Origin: Diphasiastrum complanatum | Taxonomy: Eukaryota > Streptophyta > Lycopodiopsida > Lycopodiales > Lycopodiaceae | Assembly: GCA_029204225.1 (NCBI GenBank) | Contig: CM055106.1 | Coordinates: 45,331,313 to 45,395,312, forward strand | Reading direction: 5' to 3' | Length of the DNA stretch: 64,000 nt | In this document: positions 22,118 to 34,502 of the stretch, one piece after another | How positions within the stretch are numbered: the stretch's first letter is position 1 | Layout of the letters: every line of letters starts with the position of its first letter | Notes under the pieces: generated by a model | The model's input: only the letters and a program-made list of their open reading frames with translations | The model's database searches: none | Told to the model about the DNA's origin: nothing | Translations under genes and position numbers: made by a program

Positions 22118-22638
22118 TGTTATGTCCATGGCCAGTAAGTAGGATTCAGTATACTCCTAGTCTTGGATACACGGTACTCCAGTAAATCAAGCTGTTAGTT
22201 ATGCCACGTCATACTGGATGTGACCCGAAAGTAACTGATATCCTTGTGAGGCCCAAAACAAACTAAATGGAGTTAAACAAGGTTTGAGACAGTGTATGCG
22301 TGTGTAGAGTTATCAATAACAACTCTATGAATAGGTGGTCCATGCTTAGGACTCTATTCTAAGTGAATCTATGTATAGGAAACTTAGGGCTATGCATGGC
22401 TATGTGCCCAGGTTGCTTTTGGCTCTATATATTGAGGCCAAACTCGCCCTACTCCTCATTGTGATCATGGATTTATTGCCAGGGTTTCACTCTACCTTCA
22501 TGCTTCTTATTCCTTGGCTTGGGGGTGAAGCTTCTAGAGCTGATTGGCTGCTTCTACTTGGTTGGGTGGTTGCTCCATATAGTGTGTTTTCCATTGTGTG
22601 TTATCTTGTAAGCAGGATCTTAGGGAGCTTCCCTTATA
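22118..22638 (+). repeat. Left LTR of the non-autonomous element
   Basis: The LTR runs from TGTTATGTCCATGGCC to AGCTTCCCTTATA, 521 bp, with TG...TA rather than TG...CA ends. It is followed by GTGGTTTCATA, a poor match to the usual tRNA-Met primer site. CTATATATTGAGGCC near 22424-22438 is a possible TATA box. Confidence 0.85.
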
Positions 22639-23867
22639 GTGGTTTCATATACTAGTAAATGATTTTTGATATATCAGATATTCAACCCAGGTATAGGACA
22701 AAAATGAAATTGTTTTGGATTTTTTCCTACAGTAATTAGTTTTTAGACATTTACTAATGTCGTTACGTCTTCTTGGTACCTTAGCTGAAATAAATTTTCA
22801 GGAAACTGAAAATTCTAAGGAGGGAAGAAGAGTGGACATCAAAAGTAGTAAGTGTGATCGAGAAATGTATTTCATAGTTAGGATTTTGGTAATCCCTGTA
22901 AATAATTGTTTAATACTGGTTATTAATTTCCTGGTTAGAATTCATTCAGTTGAATTCATAACTGATATCTTTGTAACCATTGAGTTATCCGCAGTTTTGG
23001 ATGTTAATTGTGAGGTCTAGAAGTGGAATATGACACGTGGATTACATTGGATCTGTTATTTGACAGAAGCTGGTCCCTAGTTTTGATGCATCAGTAGGGG
23101 TTTGAAGCTTATCATTAACCAGAAAGGATCAGGATGTAATATTGAACCATGTTAATTCTTCTGTCTAAGTCACATAATCAGATGTGGATTTTGGGTATCC
23201 ATCTGATAGGCATGCCAGTCATCCAAATAATAAGGATTCTCCAGTGTTTTGGAAACAAGAGATAATATCCTATAGTGATTATAGGACAGCTAGATGATCA
23301 GTGGATCTCTAGAATATCAGATAAGGCGGTTAAGGGTTTTCTGGAAGGAAAAGCTGATGGTATGGGACATCAGTAATTTTGGAAAGGAAATTCTAGGACT
23401 GTAAAGATCTGATGATCAATGGTGTGTTTAGTACCTAGTCGTGATATGGGAAAGAAAAAAACCATGTGATCAAATGTGGGATATTTTGGAAAATTTCGAG
23501 GTTTAATCTAGATCCCAATGTGGTATCTCATTATTTACAAAATCAAAGGCCCTCAAATCTATTTCTCGCTTTTTTAATTAATCCTTTACTTCTTAGTAAT
23601 TTCTCGAATATAAAACATCAGACTAGGTTTATATGATTCTTTCCAGCATGAAGTTATTCTTCTAAAAGACTGTTATGTCATATAAATTACTACTTGTGTG
23701 AATGTCTTGGAATTCAGATAAATTCTAAGGTTAAAATGTTTCAATTTCTTAAACCATGGAATATCTCTGTTGCATAAATGGATTTTGATGGAATAGTAGT
23801 TTCTATCACTCAGAGTAAAAATATTTGAAGGAGAAGTCTTGTGTGTAATAGGGTGAATCCTTTAGTG

Positions 23868-23989
23868 GAAGCACTTATTACTGACTTTTCTAAGATTTAG
23901 ATATTTTCATATATCATCTTTCCAGTTAACTTTTATGGAAATTTATAATTTCTTTAAAAGGAGGGGTGGAGTGGTGGGATAAAATTATA
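23868..23989 (+). repeat. Internal 122-bp direct repeat, copy 1
   Basis: GAAGCACTTATTACTGAC to GTGGTGGGATAAAATTATA. The second copy is at 24638-24759 with only a handful of differences. The 648 bp between them starts with an inverted copy of 22829-22880. Confidence 0.85.
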
Positions 23990-24039
23990 ACTATGAAATA
24001 CATTTCCCAATCACACTTACTACTTCTGATGTCCACTCT
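23988..24039 (-). repeat. 52-bp inverted copy of 22829-22880
   Basis: TAACTATGAAATACATTTCC and the following bases are the reverse complement of AGAGTGGACATCAAAAGTAG... at 22829-22880, with about four mismatches. It begins exactly where the first 122-bp direct repeat ends. Confidence 0.8.
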
Positions 24040-24637
24040 TATTTTACTGGAAATGAAATCAGTTATGTAATTCCTATATTACAAATTTTCCATACTCCGT
24101 TAATATTGATAAAACCTATCCAAACGTAGAATATGAAATTACATGAATGGAAATCCCAACAATAGGATTTCAGTAATTCTTGAACCGTATCCTGTCATAT
24201 TTAACTGATTAGATAAAGAATACTATTGTCACTAATCCAATCTGGTCATTTCATATTGTTTGACAACTTTAATTCAAATTTAACGAGTATCTTGCACAAA
24301 CGTTCACTTGACTGATTTCTATCGATCAACATCGATTAGAAAACTTATCAGACAAGTAATTGAAATCCAATTTTTACCAAATTGAAATTCAACAAAATAG
24401 AAAAAAAAATCAAATTTTAACTTCCAATCTGGGAGTTCCCAACTCCAAAGTTAAAAAATGACAACACAGTAAAAACTGTCTGTAATTCATTGCGGTTCCT
24501 TCTGTCAATTTTAACTTATCTATCACCGAAAAATAATTTAGACTTAGTGAAAACATTGTGATCAATTTTTTACTGATAAACTCAGTTTAATCAATTCACT
24601 AATCTAAATTGATTCCATAGATAACAAAAAAATAACC

Positions 24638-24759
24638 GAAGCACTTATTACTGACTTTTCTAGGATTTAGATATTTTCATATATCATCTTTCTAGTTAAC
24701 ATTTAGGAAAATTTATAATTTCTTTAAAAGGAGGAGTGAAGTGGTGGGATAAAATTATA
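24638..24759 (+). repeat. Internal 122-bp direct repeat, copy 2
   Basis: This is the second copy of 23868-23989. Sequences before and after the two copies are unrelated, so the repeat is sharply bounded on both sides. Confidence 0.85.
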
Positions 24760-25529
24760 CTTGGGAATCTGTTGGTTGCATAGCGTTTAGAAGAGAACCA
24801 GCTAGGATATAGAAATGAGATTGGATCTGAAAGGAATTTCGGATAGATTCAGAGTAAGATGTCTAATTGGAACTTTTCGAATAAGAGAAATTCTCTAGGG
24901 ATTGTATGAACATGTTTGATATTTGAATCATTATCTATTAGTAGTACAATAAAAGGTCAAAAGTTACTAATTCCATTTTGATTGGAATAGAAATAAGTTT
25001 GATCAGAATTTAAGTCTGGAAGTTCTATATTGGATCAACTAATCTTAGTTTAAGTACTAGGATCAGAAAGGGGTTAATCAGGTTGAAAAATTATCGTAAT
25101 TAGAGGTAAGTGGGATTGGAAAATTGCTGAGAGTGAATTTTATTCGTTTCAGAGATTTCCCGGATATGTTATTTACTCATGAGAAATAGAAAATATTTTG
25201 TAGCTGAGTTACAAGATCTCAGTGAGATATGTGAATAACGTATGTGGGTTCTGGAGGAATTTGCCAAGTAAGAATGTGTTTATGACTTATGGTGAATATA
25301 ACCCAATTGAAAAATTTATCGCTTAGCGTACTTTTTCAAACCTGAGTTGTACTCCAGTGTAGAGATTATCACTTGAAAATAGGATTATCTCTGAGTACTT
25401 GTCTGATGTGAAAGTTAGACTAAGGATAATGATTTTCTAGGTTGATATTTAAAGTTAAAAGAACTGTTCCTGTTATTCTTTCATGTTTAGAGAGCTTCTA
25501 AGGATAGAAGCAGTTTAAGGAGGGAAGAA

Positions 25530-26047
25530 TGTTATGTCCATGGCCAGTAAGTAGGATTCAGTATACTCCTAGTCTTGGATACACGGTACTCCAGTTAATC
25601 AAGCTGTTAGTTACGCCACGTCATACTAGATGTGACCCAAAATTATCTAATATCCTTGTTAGGCCCAGAACACACTAAATGGAGTTAGACAAGGTATGAG
25701 ACAGTGTGTGCATGTGTAGAGTTATCAATAGCAACTCTATGAAAGGTGGTCCATGCTTAGGACTTTATTCTAGGTGAATCTATATATAGGGAACTTAGGG
25801 CTATGCATGGCTATGTGCCCAGGTTGCTTTTGGCTCTATATATTGAGGCCAAACTCGCCCTACTTCTCATTGTGATCATGGATTCATTGCCAGAGTTTCA
25901 CTCTACCTTCATTCTTTTTATTCCTTGGCTTGGGGGTGAAGCTTCTAGAGTTGATTGGTTACTTCTACTTGGTTGGGTGGTTGCTCCATAGTGTGTTTTC
26001 CATTGTTTGTTATCTTGTAAGCAGGATCTTAGGGAGCTTCCCTTATA
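25530..26047 (+). repeat. Right LTR of the non-autonomous element
   Basis: This 518-bp copy of 22118-22638 differs by scattered substitutions and small indels. It is preceded by the polypurine tract AAGGAGGGAAGAA (25517-25529) and followed by the target duplication CCTAG. Confidence 0.85.
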
Positions 26048-26930
26048 CCTAGACCACCTAGTTTTATCAGAGCAATACAAATGTCCCAATTCAAAAAACT
26101 CGGACCGTTGTTCCAAAGGAACTTTCTAAAAGACTTGGAAATGGTAAGCGAGAAAGAGAGAGGGAGAAACCAAATGAAAAGGAAGTGAGTGAAATAAGAT
26201 GAGAAAATATGCTTAAAAACAATAAGTCTCGCAGGAAAAGACAAATAAGAGGCGTTCTAGGCAAGAATTTTGGAATTAATTTTCTCACAAATGCAATTGA
26301 AGTGGTCTCTATTGGAGAGGCCCCTAGTGGAAAACTGAGATACCTTAAAATGGTGCCATGTGGGAGAATATTAAAGCCTAGTTCCCGACACCAAGCATAG
26401 GGAGCATCGTGGGAGAGGATAAGAAGATCAAATTTTTGATAGTTGATCAAGGAGTCAGAATGATGACAAAAATGGAAAAGTTCAAGGAGAAAGAACAAGA
26501 CAAAGGGTTGATGAAGTTCTATGATGCAGGTCAAGTCATCCGCAAAAAGTTGGGGGCCAAGAGTGGTGAGAGTGGAAAATCATGTCTGATACCACATGTA
26601 ATAGGAAAGGAGGGGGAGAGGATTCCCTGAGAAAGAATAGTGGACAAAGCAGAAGAAAAGAGGCCACGTATAAGATTGATCAGGTAAGCAGGAAGACCAA
26701 AAGCAGACTAGCATTCGAGGAAGTAATTTCAACTTATATGATCAAAAGCTTTATCAAAGTCAATTTTGGTGATCAAAGTCGAGTAGTTGTACCAAAAAGA
26801 AGAATTAATAGCAGACAAAACATTAAGAATATTGTCGAAACGGGACCTGCCTTTGATGAATCCCAATTGATTTCTAGAGAGGTGGGAGGGAACGAAATTG
26901 ACTAGGGAACGGAATCAAAAGCTTGTTGTC
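26048..26930 (-). pseudogene. L1-like LINE ORF2, reverse transcriptase part (proximal part)
   Basis: Read downward on the - strand: RNQLGFIKGRSRFDNILNVL, then TLITKIDFDKAFDHISWNYF (RT block with the first catalytic Asp in F-D-K-A-F-D), then GPQLFADDLTCII near 26530-26555 (the F-A-D-D catalytic pair), GFNILPHGTILRYLSFPLG, LIVFKHIFSSYFTHFLF, SFRKFLWN and IKLGGLG up to the LTR element. This is the plant L1-type order. Frames change several times, so it is a pseudogene. ORF2 would nick the target and copy the LINE RNA there. Confidence 0.9.
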
Positions 26931-27193
26931 CTTTTGGGTTATCAGAGTAGGAGTCTGAGACTGTCGTAACAGTAGGATTGCGAAGCATTAGGCATCTTGG
27001 ACAACCATGCAATCCTTTGTCTCTGATAACTATGTTTGTGTGCAAGAGAGTGAGAGAGACAATTTCATTCAATCAAGAATGTAATAATTGAACAGTAGCA
27101 AATCTGTGTAAATGAGAGAATCAGAACACAATACAGTAGCGCTAATAAGCGCATATTTCTACTTACAGATTTTGAAACAATGGCTATAGTTCT

Positions 27194-28198
<1,005 letters not shown>

Positions 28199-28211
28199 GG
28201 CTATGATACCA
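28199..28211 (-). other. Primer-binding-site-like sequence
   Basis: On the - strand this reads TGGTATCATAGCC, one base from the tRNA-Met primer site TGGTATCAGAGCC. The + strand base that follows begins TGACAAAATTTC, so an LTR ending in CA on the - strand could abut it. No matching second LTR was found. Confidence 0.45.
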
Positions 28212-29809
28212 TGACAAAATTTCTAGCAAGCTCACACATGTGGGATTGATCCACAAATGTGATTGATCTAATTAAGCTTTATGATTAGCACAATAAACTG
28301 ATTCTAGATTGAATAACAAGATCTAGTACAAAATTCAATGGCTTAACCACAATCTAGCATGCTAAGAATCAGAGAATGATAGCTTTGATTTCAAGAGAGC
28401 AAAAATACAAGAATTTAGTGTATGAGCATAAGCCTCAACACGAGTTAGAGAGAGAAAGAGAGAGAGAGATATTCAAGCAAATATTGGTGTAGACCCAAAA
28501 TGGCATGGAATAGCTTCAAAGCTTGGTTCTTCATTAAAGATTATGAGAATAGCTACACATATTTATGGAGTTTGAGGTAGCTCGAGGTAGAACCACATCC
28601 ATCCACCTTTCAATCACATCTAAAGTGAAAAGAAGAGTCTAAGTGTCATTTGTCACATCTGATGCATGCATTTCTACCTACTTTTACCAAATGTCAATTT
28701 TCTATCTAGAATTGTACAAATCATCATGCACGTGTCCATTTCACTTTGTGCATGCCTTGCATGTCACTATGGATCACTTACAATAAATGCATGTGATATG
28801 CCACGAGTTTCTACAAGCATATTAATGCCATTTCTAAGTCTACAATCTATATGCAAGTTGTATACTACCAAGAAGACATGAGAAACCCATATAGCTCGAG
28901 TTCCATCTAGGCCAAATTTGGCATTTACATTATGAAACAAAATACTTGCATAGTAGAAAGTTTGTAGCAAGCCTAAAGTCAAGATAGATGATTTTTCAAT
29001 TTCAACAGTTTTGAACCACCACACTGTTGAACTCTCACATCCTCTCACTCTCTTAATCTCTCACATACACAATTAAAGAACAAGGGAACATTCACGTCAT
29101 TATTCACACCAAGATAAAATAAGACATTCTCACACTCCTTCAATTGATGTTAATGAAAAATAAATTACACAATGTAGTTGGGACCTATTTATAGCCTAGT
29201 AGACGAACGTCCTCCATCATAGCCATTGAAATGTATCCTCAAATCTCAAGGGTTAGATTTGGCTCCAATTTAAAAATGAAGCTTTATCATGTCCAACTTA
29301 GGCCATGAGGCGTCTGAACTTGACTTTAGGTGTATTGCAACTAATCACCATAAGCTTTTGCAAGGCATTTTTGTTCCTTTGGCAGAAAGTACAATTTTTG
29401 GAGTTTGAATTTACAGGTACTTCCATTTAATATATGAAAAGTTTTCAATTCCACCACAACTTGAGATATATGTCGAACACCAAGTTCAAGCCTTATTTGA
29501 AACTTTAATACAATCTTGGAAATGCCAATTCTATTTATTAGAATCGTTCATAGATGTCATGATATTGTAAAATAGGTATTGTGAATGAGCTTATATTATC
29601 CCAATTAGATTAGTTACTTGATATATCCACCAAATTTAGATGTAGATGCAAACCATCAGAGCTAGAATACAGACCACATAGAAAATGACACTTCTATATA
29701 CTATATGAAGATATTCACATGTACTAAAATCATATGATAAAAACTCAATGGAATCTTATAGGGAGTAATCATACAACATGTCCCCACTGCGAATTTGGTA
29801 TTACCAATT
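28212..29809. other. No gene; possible solitary LTR sequence
   Basis: If 28199-28211 is a primer site, the LTR would extend upward from 28212. It contains GAGTTAGAGAGAGAAAGAGA at 28443-28462 and repeated CTCACA/CTCTC words near 29030-29065, but neither end nor a partner copy can be defined. Confidence 0.35.
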
Positions 29810-31307
29810 TGATGGGCCAAGGGAGATAGAAGAACGTGAACGGAGAAGAGAGCAGGAATATTGCGGAACAGCTCTCCCATTCTAATCAGCTGCTAAATGC
29901 AAAAGTATAAAAGACAGTTTATGCTAAATGTAATCACAGCTTTAAGTGTTCTAATTGCCCAACAAGATCTTAAAAATTAATTCATACTCTGAAACAAGAG
30001 TACAGTCCACCGAAAAGATTAGAGATGGTTTGTATGTGGTATTACTAAAATCAGATTTGACGTGAAGTATAGTTCTGAAATAAATGGAAGAGCAATACGA
30101 TAACACGAGTTCCTCAGGCGTCAAAGACAACCATCGTCTGATCAGAAACTGAGGAGTCGTAGACGTCCGTGTTCTGATCAGAGTGAGTAAACAAGCGCGA
30201 TCAAATAGCAATGAAAGTGCATTCAATCACAACAAGCATTCATCTACGTTGTACACAGATAAAAGCAAGTTGCTGCTATATTACATTGAAGCACAATACA
30301 GAATAGCAATTACAACAAAAAATGGCGGCGTAATTGGGATGCTCAAACAATGTATCTCATGGACGGAGCAACCAGTAATCTGTGCTTGGATGATCTATTT
30401 ATAGATTTCATCCGTCTATTAATTACATTCAATGCTTGTCACCTAATTAGGAAAGCCATTGTACTTGGAAGTATATGGCTTTTGTGAGGACTATACATAA
30501 TGTATACGATCAATAATTTAGCATCGTTGACGCAGACTAGGACGTCGTTGATTCTCTCACTTCGCATTTTATGTGAAGTGGTTTTCTCTCACTTCACAAA
30601 TTTTGGGAAGTGATTGGGAACCTTCCTCGTTCAAAATAGACGACCTTCAGCATTTTCTCTCTCTTCGAGATTTTGCAAAAAAGCTGAAGGTGCCCTTCAA
30701 AAGGCAAAGGTGCCCTTGAAACAGTTTAACTTATGAAAATAGATGACCTTCGGCATTTTCTCTCTCTTCGGGATTTTGCAAAAAAGTCGAAGATGTTAAA
30801 AACAGTTAAACTTTTGAGCTTAGAATTTTGAACTATGAAAGTGTCGCATTTTGGGGAAATGCGAAAAAGCCGAAGTTGTTGAGAACATAGTTCATTTCTG
30901 CAGACTGTCGCGACACTTAGTATATTTCTACAGACTGTTGCGACACTTAGTGTATTTCTGCAGACTGTTGAAAAGGTAATGTAAATCTGTAGACTTGTTT
31001 TAAATGCTAGTTCTTGGAAGTCCTTGAAGATGGCCAAGTCTTCAATGACTTCAAGTAATTGAACTTAACATCTAACTTGAAATTATGACAGAATTGGTAA
31101 CCTTTGTTGGAGATCAGCCGGAAGCCCGTTGTAGACGTTCTTCAAACAAATTGGATGTCTAAGTTTGTGATTCCTGTAGGTATCAGATGAGCAGACATAG
31201 AACCAAAGTTGGTTTCACCTTACCCTAGATCAATGATCAATAAATAGAATCATGAAATAGAAATTAGTCATTCACCAAGGAGAAAACTGTGGGATTAATT
31301 TCCAACA
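29810..31307 (-). repeat. 3' LTR of the 7-kb Copia element
   Basis: This is a 1498-bp LTR. On the - strand it starts TGTTGGAAATTAATCCC and ends GGCCCATCA. A TATA box, CTATAAATAG on the - strand, lies near 30395-30405, giving a U3 of about 900 bp. U3 contains a 30-bp tandem repeat (30901-30960 plus a partial unit) and a 94-bp-period repeat of GCATTTTCTCTCTCTTCG near 30650 and 30750. Confidence 0.93.
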
Positions 31308-31479
31308 GTCCTCCTTAAGGTCACGGTTGGTGCCTTGGTATCTTCATTAGGTTCAGCTTCTGGTGCTTGATCTTGGGAAGTGCTTTGGTGAAGATGTCTG
31401 CGACCATTTCTGTTGTGGAGCAGTATTGAAGCATCACTTGCCCTGAGAAAACTTTCTCCCGAATGAAATGATATTGGAT

Positions 31480-31905
31480 TTATATGTGCTTGGATTTGCC
31501 ATGAAATCTGGGATTCAGTGACAGTGAAATACAGCTCAAGTTGTCACACAGAATGGTGGTAGAACTAAACTGAGTGTGATGTAAGTTGTGAAGTAATAAC
31601 CTGATCCATACAGCTTCTTTTGAAGCTTGACATGTTGCGATGTACTCTGCCTCTATCGAAGAAAGCGCAACTAATTTTTGCTTCCTTGAGTTCCACGAAA
31701 TTGGTCCCCCTACCAGATAGAAACAGAACCCGAAGGTAGATTTTTTGGTAGAGACCGTTTCTCCCCAATCTGAGTCGGAATAGCCTCGCAGGACAAGTGA
31801 GTCGATAGCATTTCCATCATTACATAAAATGTGGTCTAGACTTCCCTTAATATATCTCATCACTCTTTTTAATGCTTTCCAATGAGAGATCCTAGAATTA
31901 GACAT
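31480..31905 (-). pseudogene. Copia RNase H domain
   Basis: MSNSRISHWKALKRVMRYIK leads into GYSDSDWGETVSTKKSTFGF, LVGGPISWNSRKQKLVALSS then IEAEYIATCQASKEAVWIR, and CDNLSCISLSLNPRFHGKSK then HI. These carry the RNase H residues: D in SDSDWG, E in SIEAEY and D in CDN. The tail VADIFTKALPK continues to about 31390. RNase H removes RNA from the replication hybrid. It is separated from the RT frame by about 30 bp with a frame break, so the polyprotein is interrupted. Confidence 0.92.
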
Positions 31906-31934
31906 GAATTGACTTAATGTGCTAACAGTATATG

Positions 31935-32807
31935 CTAACCTGGTCTAGTACACATCATTGCATACATTAGAGATCCGATTAGTGAATGATAAGGGTACTT
32001 CGCTAAGTTGAGTACTTCACTATCAGTCTCAGCACAAGAAGGTTTAGTCAATACTATACTTGGATCCATTGGAGTATCAATTGGTTTGCAATCAAACATA
32101 TGAAACTTTTCTAAAATGCCTTTTAGATATGCTTGCTGGCTAAGATAGATCTTCTTCTTAAGTCTCTCTCTAGTAATGTGAATTTCTAGCAAAGAATGAA
32201 CAGCTCCTAAATCAGTCATGTCAAATTCCTTTGACAGATCACTCTTAGTAGTGTGCAGAAGAGAAGTGTCATTAGACAAAATAAATGCATCATCTACGTA
32301 AAGAGCTATGTGAACTGAATTGGTGCCTATATGCTTTGAATAAACATTACAATCAGCTGAATTGTTTGCAAATTCTAATTGAATGAGATAAGAGTTGATT
32401 CTATCGAACCATGCTCTTGTGGCCTGTTTCAGACTGTAGATTTCTTTCTGCAGCTTGCACACTTTGTGCTCTTGGCTTTTGACTTCAAATTCTTCCGGTT
32501 GGAAGGTATACAGCTCCTCTTCAACATTGTCGTTGAGAAATGTTGTCTTGACATCCATTTGGTGCATTTCGAGGTCTTTCGCAGCTGCTAACACAATCAG
32601 AGTTCTGATTGACTGCATCTTGACGACAGGACTGAAATTTTTTTGATAATCCACTCCTTGGACTTGAGTGAATCCTTTGGCCACCAGCCGTGCTTTCCAT
32701 TTTGCAATGGAACCATCAGATTTGATCTTCTTCTTGAAGATCCACTTGTTGTCGATAACTCTCTTGTGAGTGGGGAAGTCAACCAGCGTCCAGGTCTGAT
32801 TCATCAA
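31935..32807 (-). pseudogene. Copia reverse transcriptase
   Basis: A 290-codon open frame starts near NQTWTLVDFPTHKRVIDNKW and contains KARLVAKGFTQVQGVDYQKN, MHQMDVKTTFLNDNVEEELY (first catalytic Asp), VCKLQKEIYSLKQATRAWFD, VHIALYVDDAFILSND (intact YVDD), FDMTDLGAVHSLLEIHI and PYHSLIGSLMYAMMCTRPG. The usual KALYGLKQAPRAWY is altered to KEIYSLKQATRAWF. It copies element RNA into DNA inside virus-like particles. The frame is nearly intact, breaking just before RNase H. Confidence 0.93.
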
Positions 32808-33215
32808 AAGTGAGTTGTACTCACTTTTCCATAGCTTCTTGCCACTTCATAGCACCCTTGGAGTTAATTGCTTCGACTGGGCTCTCTGGTTCTTCTGATG
32901 AAGTACATAATGATTGAGATAAATAACCTCTCAGGAACTGTCCGAGTCCGTGAGGATTCGCGGTTGTTGGGTTGACCAAGATGTAATGATGCTTCTTCTT
33001 GAATTTTTTCAGATCTGTTCGAGCTAGCTTGGTCTGGTCTACTGTCGGCTACTTGGCTTCTGTAGCTATAGCTGCAGATTCTATAGAAGGAACATCAACG
33101 TTGGAAGAATCCATGCTATGTAAAATAGGATGAAATGACATAGCATCATTTATCGATGGTTGTTTAAAATCATAGTATGTATGCTCTTGAAATATTACAT
33201 CCCTAGAGACAAATA

Positions 33216-34048
33216 CTACATTGTTGGATGGATCATAAACTTTATAAGCTTTATGCTCATTAGGATAGCCAATGAAAATACATTTATTTGTCCTATGATC
33301 CAGTTTCTTCCTAAGATGTTTAGGAATGTGAACAAAACATATACAACCAAAGATTTTAAATGGTTGACACTAGGCTTGTGCCCATGCCAAACTTCATGAG
33401 GATTCTTGTGTTGACGGCTTTGGTGTTGGATCTGTTCTGCACCTAATAGGCTGTGGCAGTAGCTTCTACCCAAAACTTCGTAGGTAGGTGTGTTTGATGT
33501 AGCATGGATCTGGCTGAGTTGAGAAGAGTTCAATTCTTTCTTTCTACAATCTTGTTCTGTTGAGGTGAATAGGAAGTGGTGAGCTGTCTTCTATTACCAT
33601 GTTCAGCCATGTAGTCGGACATCTCGTTGGAGATGTATTTGCCGCCACCATCAGGTCGGAGTGCTTTCAATTTCCTAGACGTTTGTGTCTCAGCCATGGC
33701 CTTGAATCTCTTGAAGCATTCAAAGGCCTCAGATTTGTGCTTAATGAACATGGTTGTAGACCATCTAGAATAATCATCTATGAAAGTGATAAAATAGATT
33801 GCATCTCCTAATGACGGAGTTGGCATTGGACCACAGAGATCACTATGTACAAGATCTAATACATGCTTTGTTTTGATGGAGTGTAATTTTGGAAACTTGC
33901 TTCTAGAGTGCTTCCCATAGATGCATGATTCACAAAAAATAGATTTCCTATCTAATGAACATGGGAATTTCAAACCATCAACTAAATTATTACAACGCAT
34001 ATAAGAAAGTGATCTTGTGTCCAAATTGACTATGCCACAAAACAGCAC
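33216..34048 (-). pseudogene. Copia integrase
   Basis: CESCIYGKHSRSKFPKL is the end of the HHCC zinc module, then VLDLVHSDLCGPMPTPSLGD (first catalytic Asp), YFITFIDDYSRWSTTMFIKH, KALRPDGGGKYISNEMSDYM (second Asp) and TSYSPQQNKIVERKN (catalytic Glu, where N-x-x-V-E-R-K-N is the Copia signature with G changed to K). After a frame break near 33530 the C-terminal part includes NPHEVWHGHKPSVNHLKSL. The GKRRKL-like end towards RT is decayed. Integrase joins the cDNA ends to the chromosome. Confidence 0.92.
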
Positions 34049-34088
34049 TGTCGTTTACATTTTCATCAGAGATACTAGCTAATGCAAC

Positions 34089-34502
34089 TTAATTAGAGAG
34101 TATGTAAAGATTTTCGACTCTAGTGCATGTAGTTAGAGTAGTATCTTCCTCGAGTATTGTACACTGCTCAGATGAGAAAGTAACAGTGTAGCCCTCATCA
34201 GTTATCTTAGAGACTGATAACAGGTTCTTTGACAACTGAGAAACATGAAGGACGTTAGGAACACAAACGGACAGATCGTTGTTGAAGTTGATCTTCACTG
34301 CTCCCTTGCCTTCCACGCGAATGGTGCTAGAATCTCCGAGGTAGATAAATTGGTCTCTGCTGTAAGTTGTGTACTCCGTAAACCATTCTTTGCGAGAGGT
34401 CATGTGTTGGGTAGCACCGTTGTCCAGGTACCAACTATCACAGTCTTCGATGCTGTTATAAGCCATTAACAAATGTGTATCTGACTTCTTGAATTCTGCC
34501 AT
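34089..34502 (-). pseudogene. Copia protease and GAG-pre-integrase region
   Basis: AYNSIEDCDSWYLDNGATQH then MTSRKEWF holds the protease active site, D-N-G-A in place of the usual D-S-G-A. FIYLGDSSTIRVEGKGAVKI and NVLHVSQLSKNLLSVSKITD follow, the typical Copia protease C-terminal half. The protease cuts the polyprotein. One in-frame stop separates it from gag. Confidence 0.9.

Larger units (their letters stand above)
22118..26047 (+). mobile_element. Non-autonomous LTR retrotransposon without coding capacity
   Basis: Two direct repeats, 22118-22638 and 25530-26047, bound 2.9 kb of internal DNA. The element orientation is set by the purine tract AAGGAGGGAAGAA immediately before the right LTR. 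The internal region has no gag, protease, RT or integrase similarity; its longest frame is 87 codons. This fits a large retrotransposon derivative that depends on proteins of another element. It lies inside an L1-like LINE with a 5-bp duplicated target (one mismatch). The start TGTTATGT is shared with the 3' LTR of the chromovirus remnant at 3838, hinting at a Gypsy helper; that link is inference. Confidence 0.85.

Noticed and set aside
26930-26965. GGGTTATCAGAGTAGGAGTC as a primer-binding site
   Set aside because: It resembles TGGTATCAGAGCAGG but has an inserted base pattern and no LTR end next to it.
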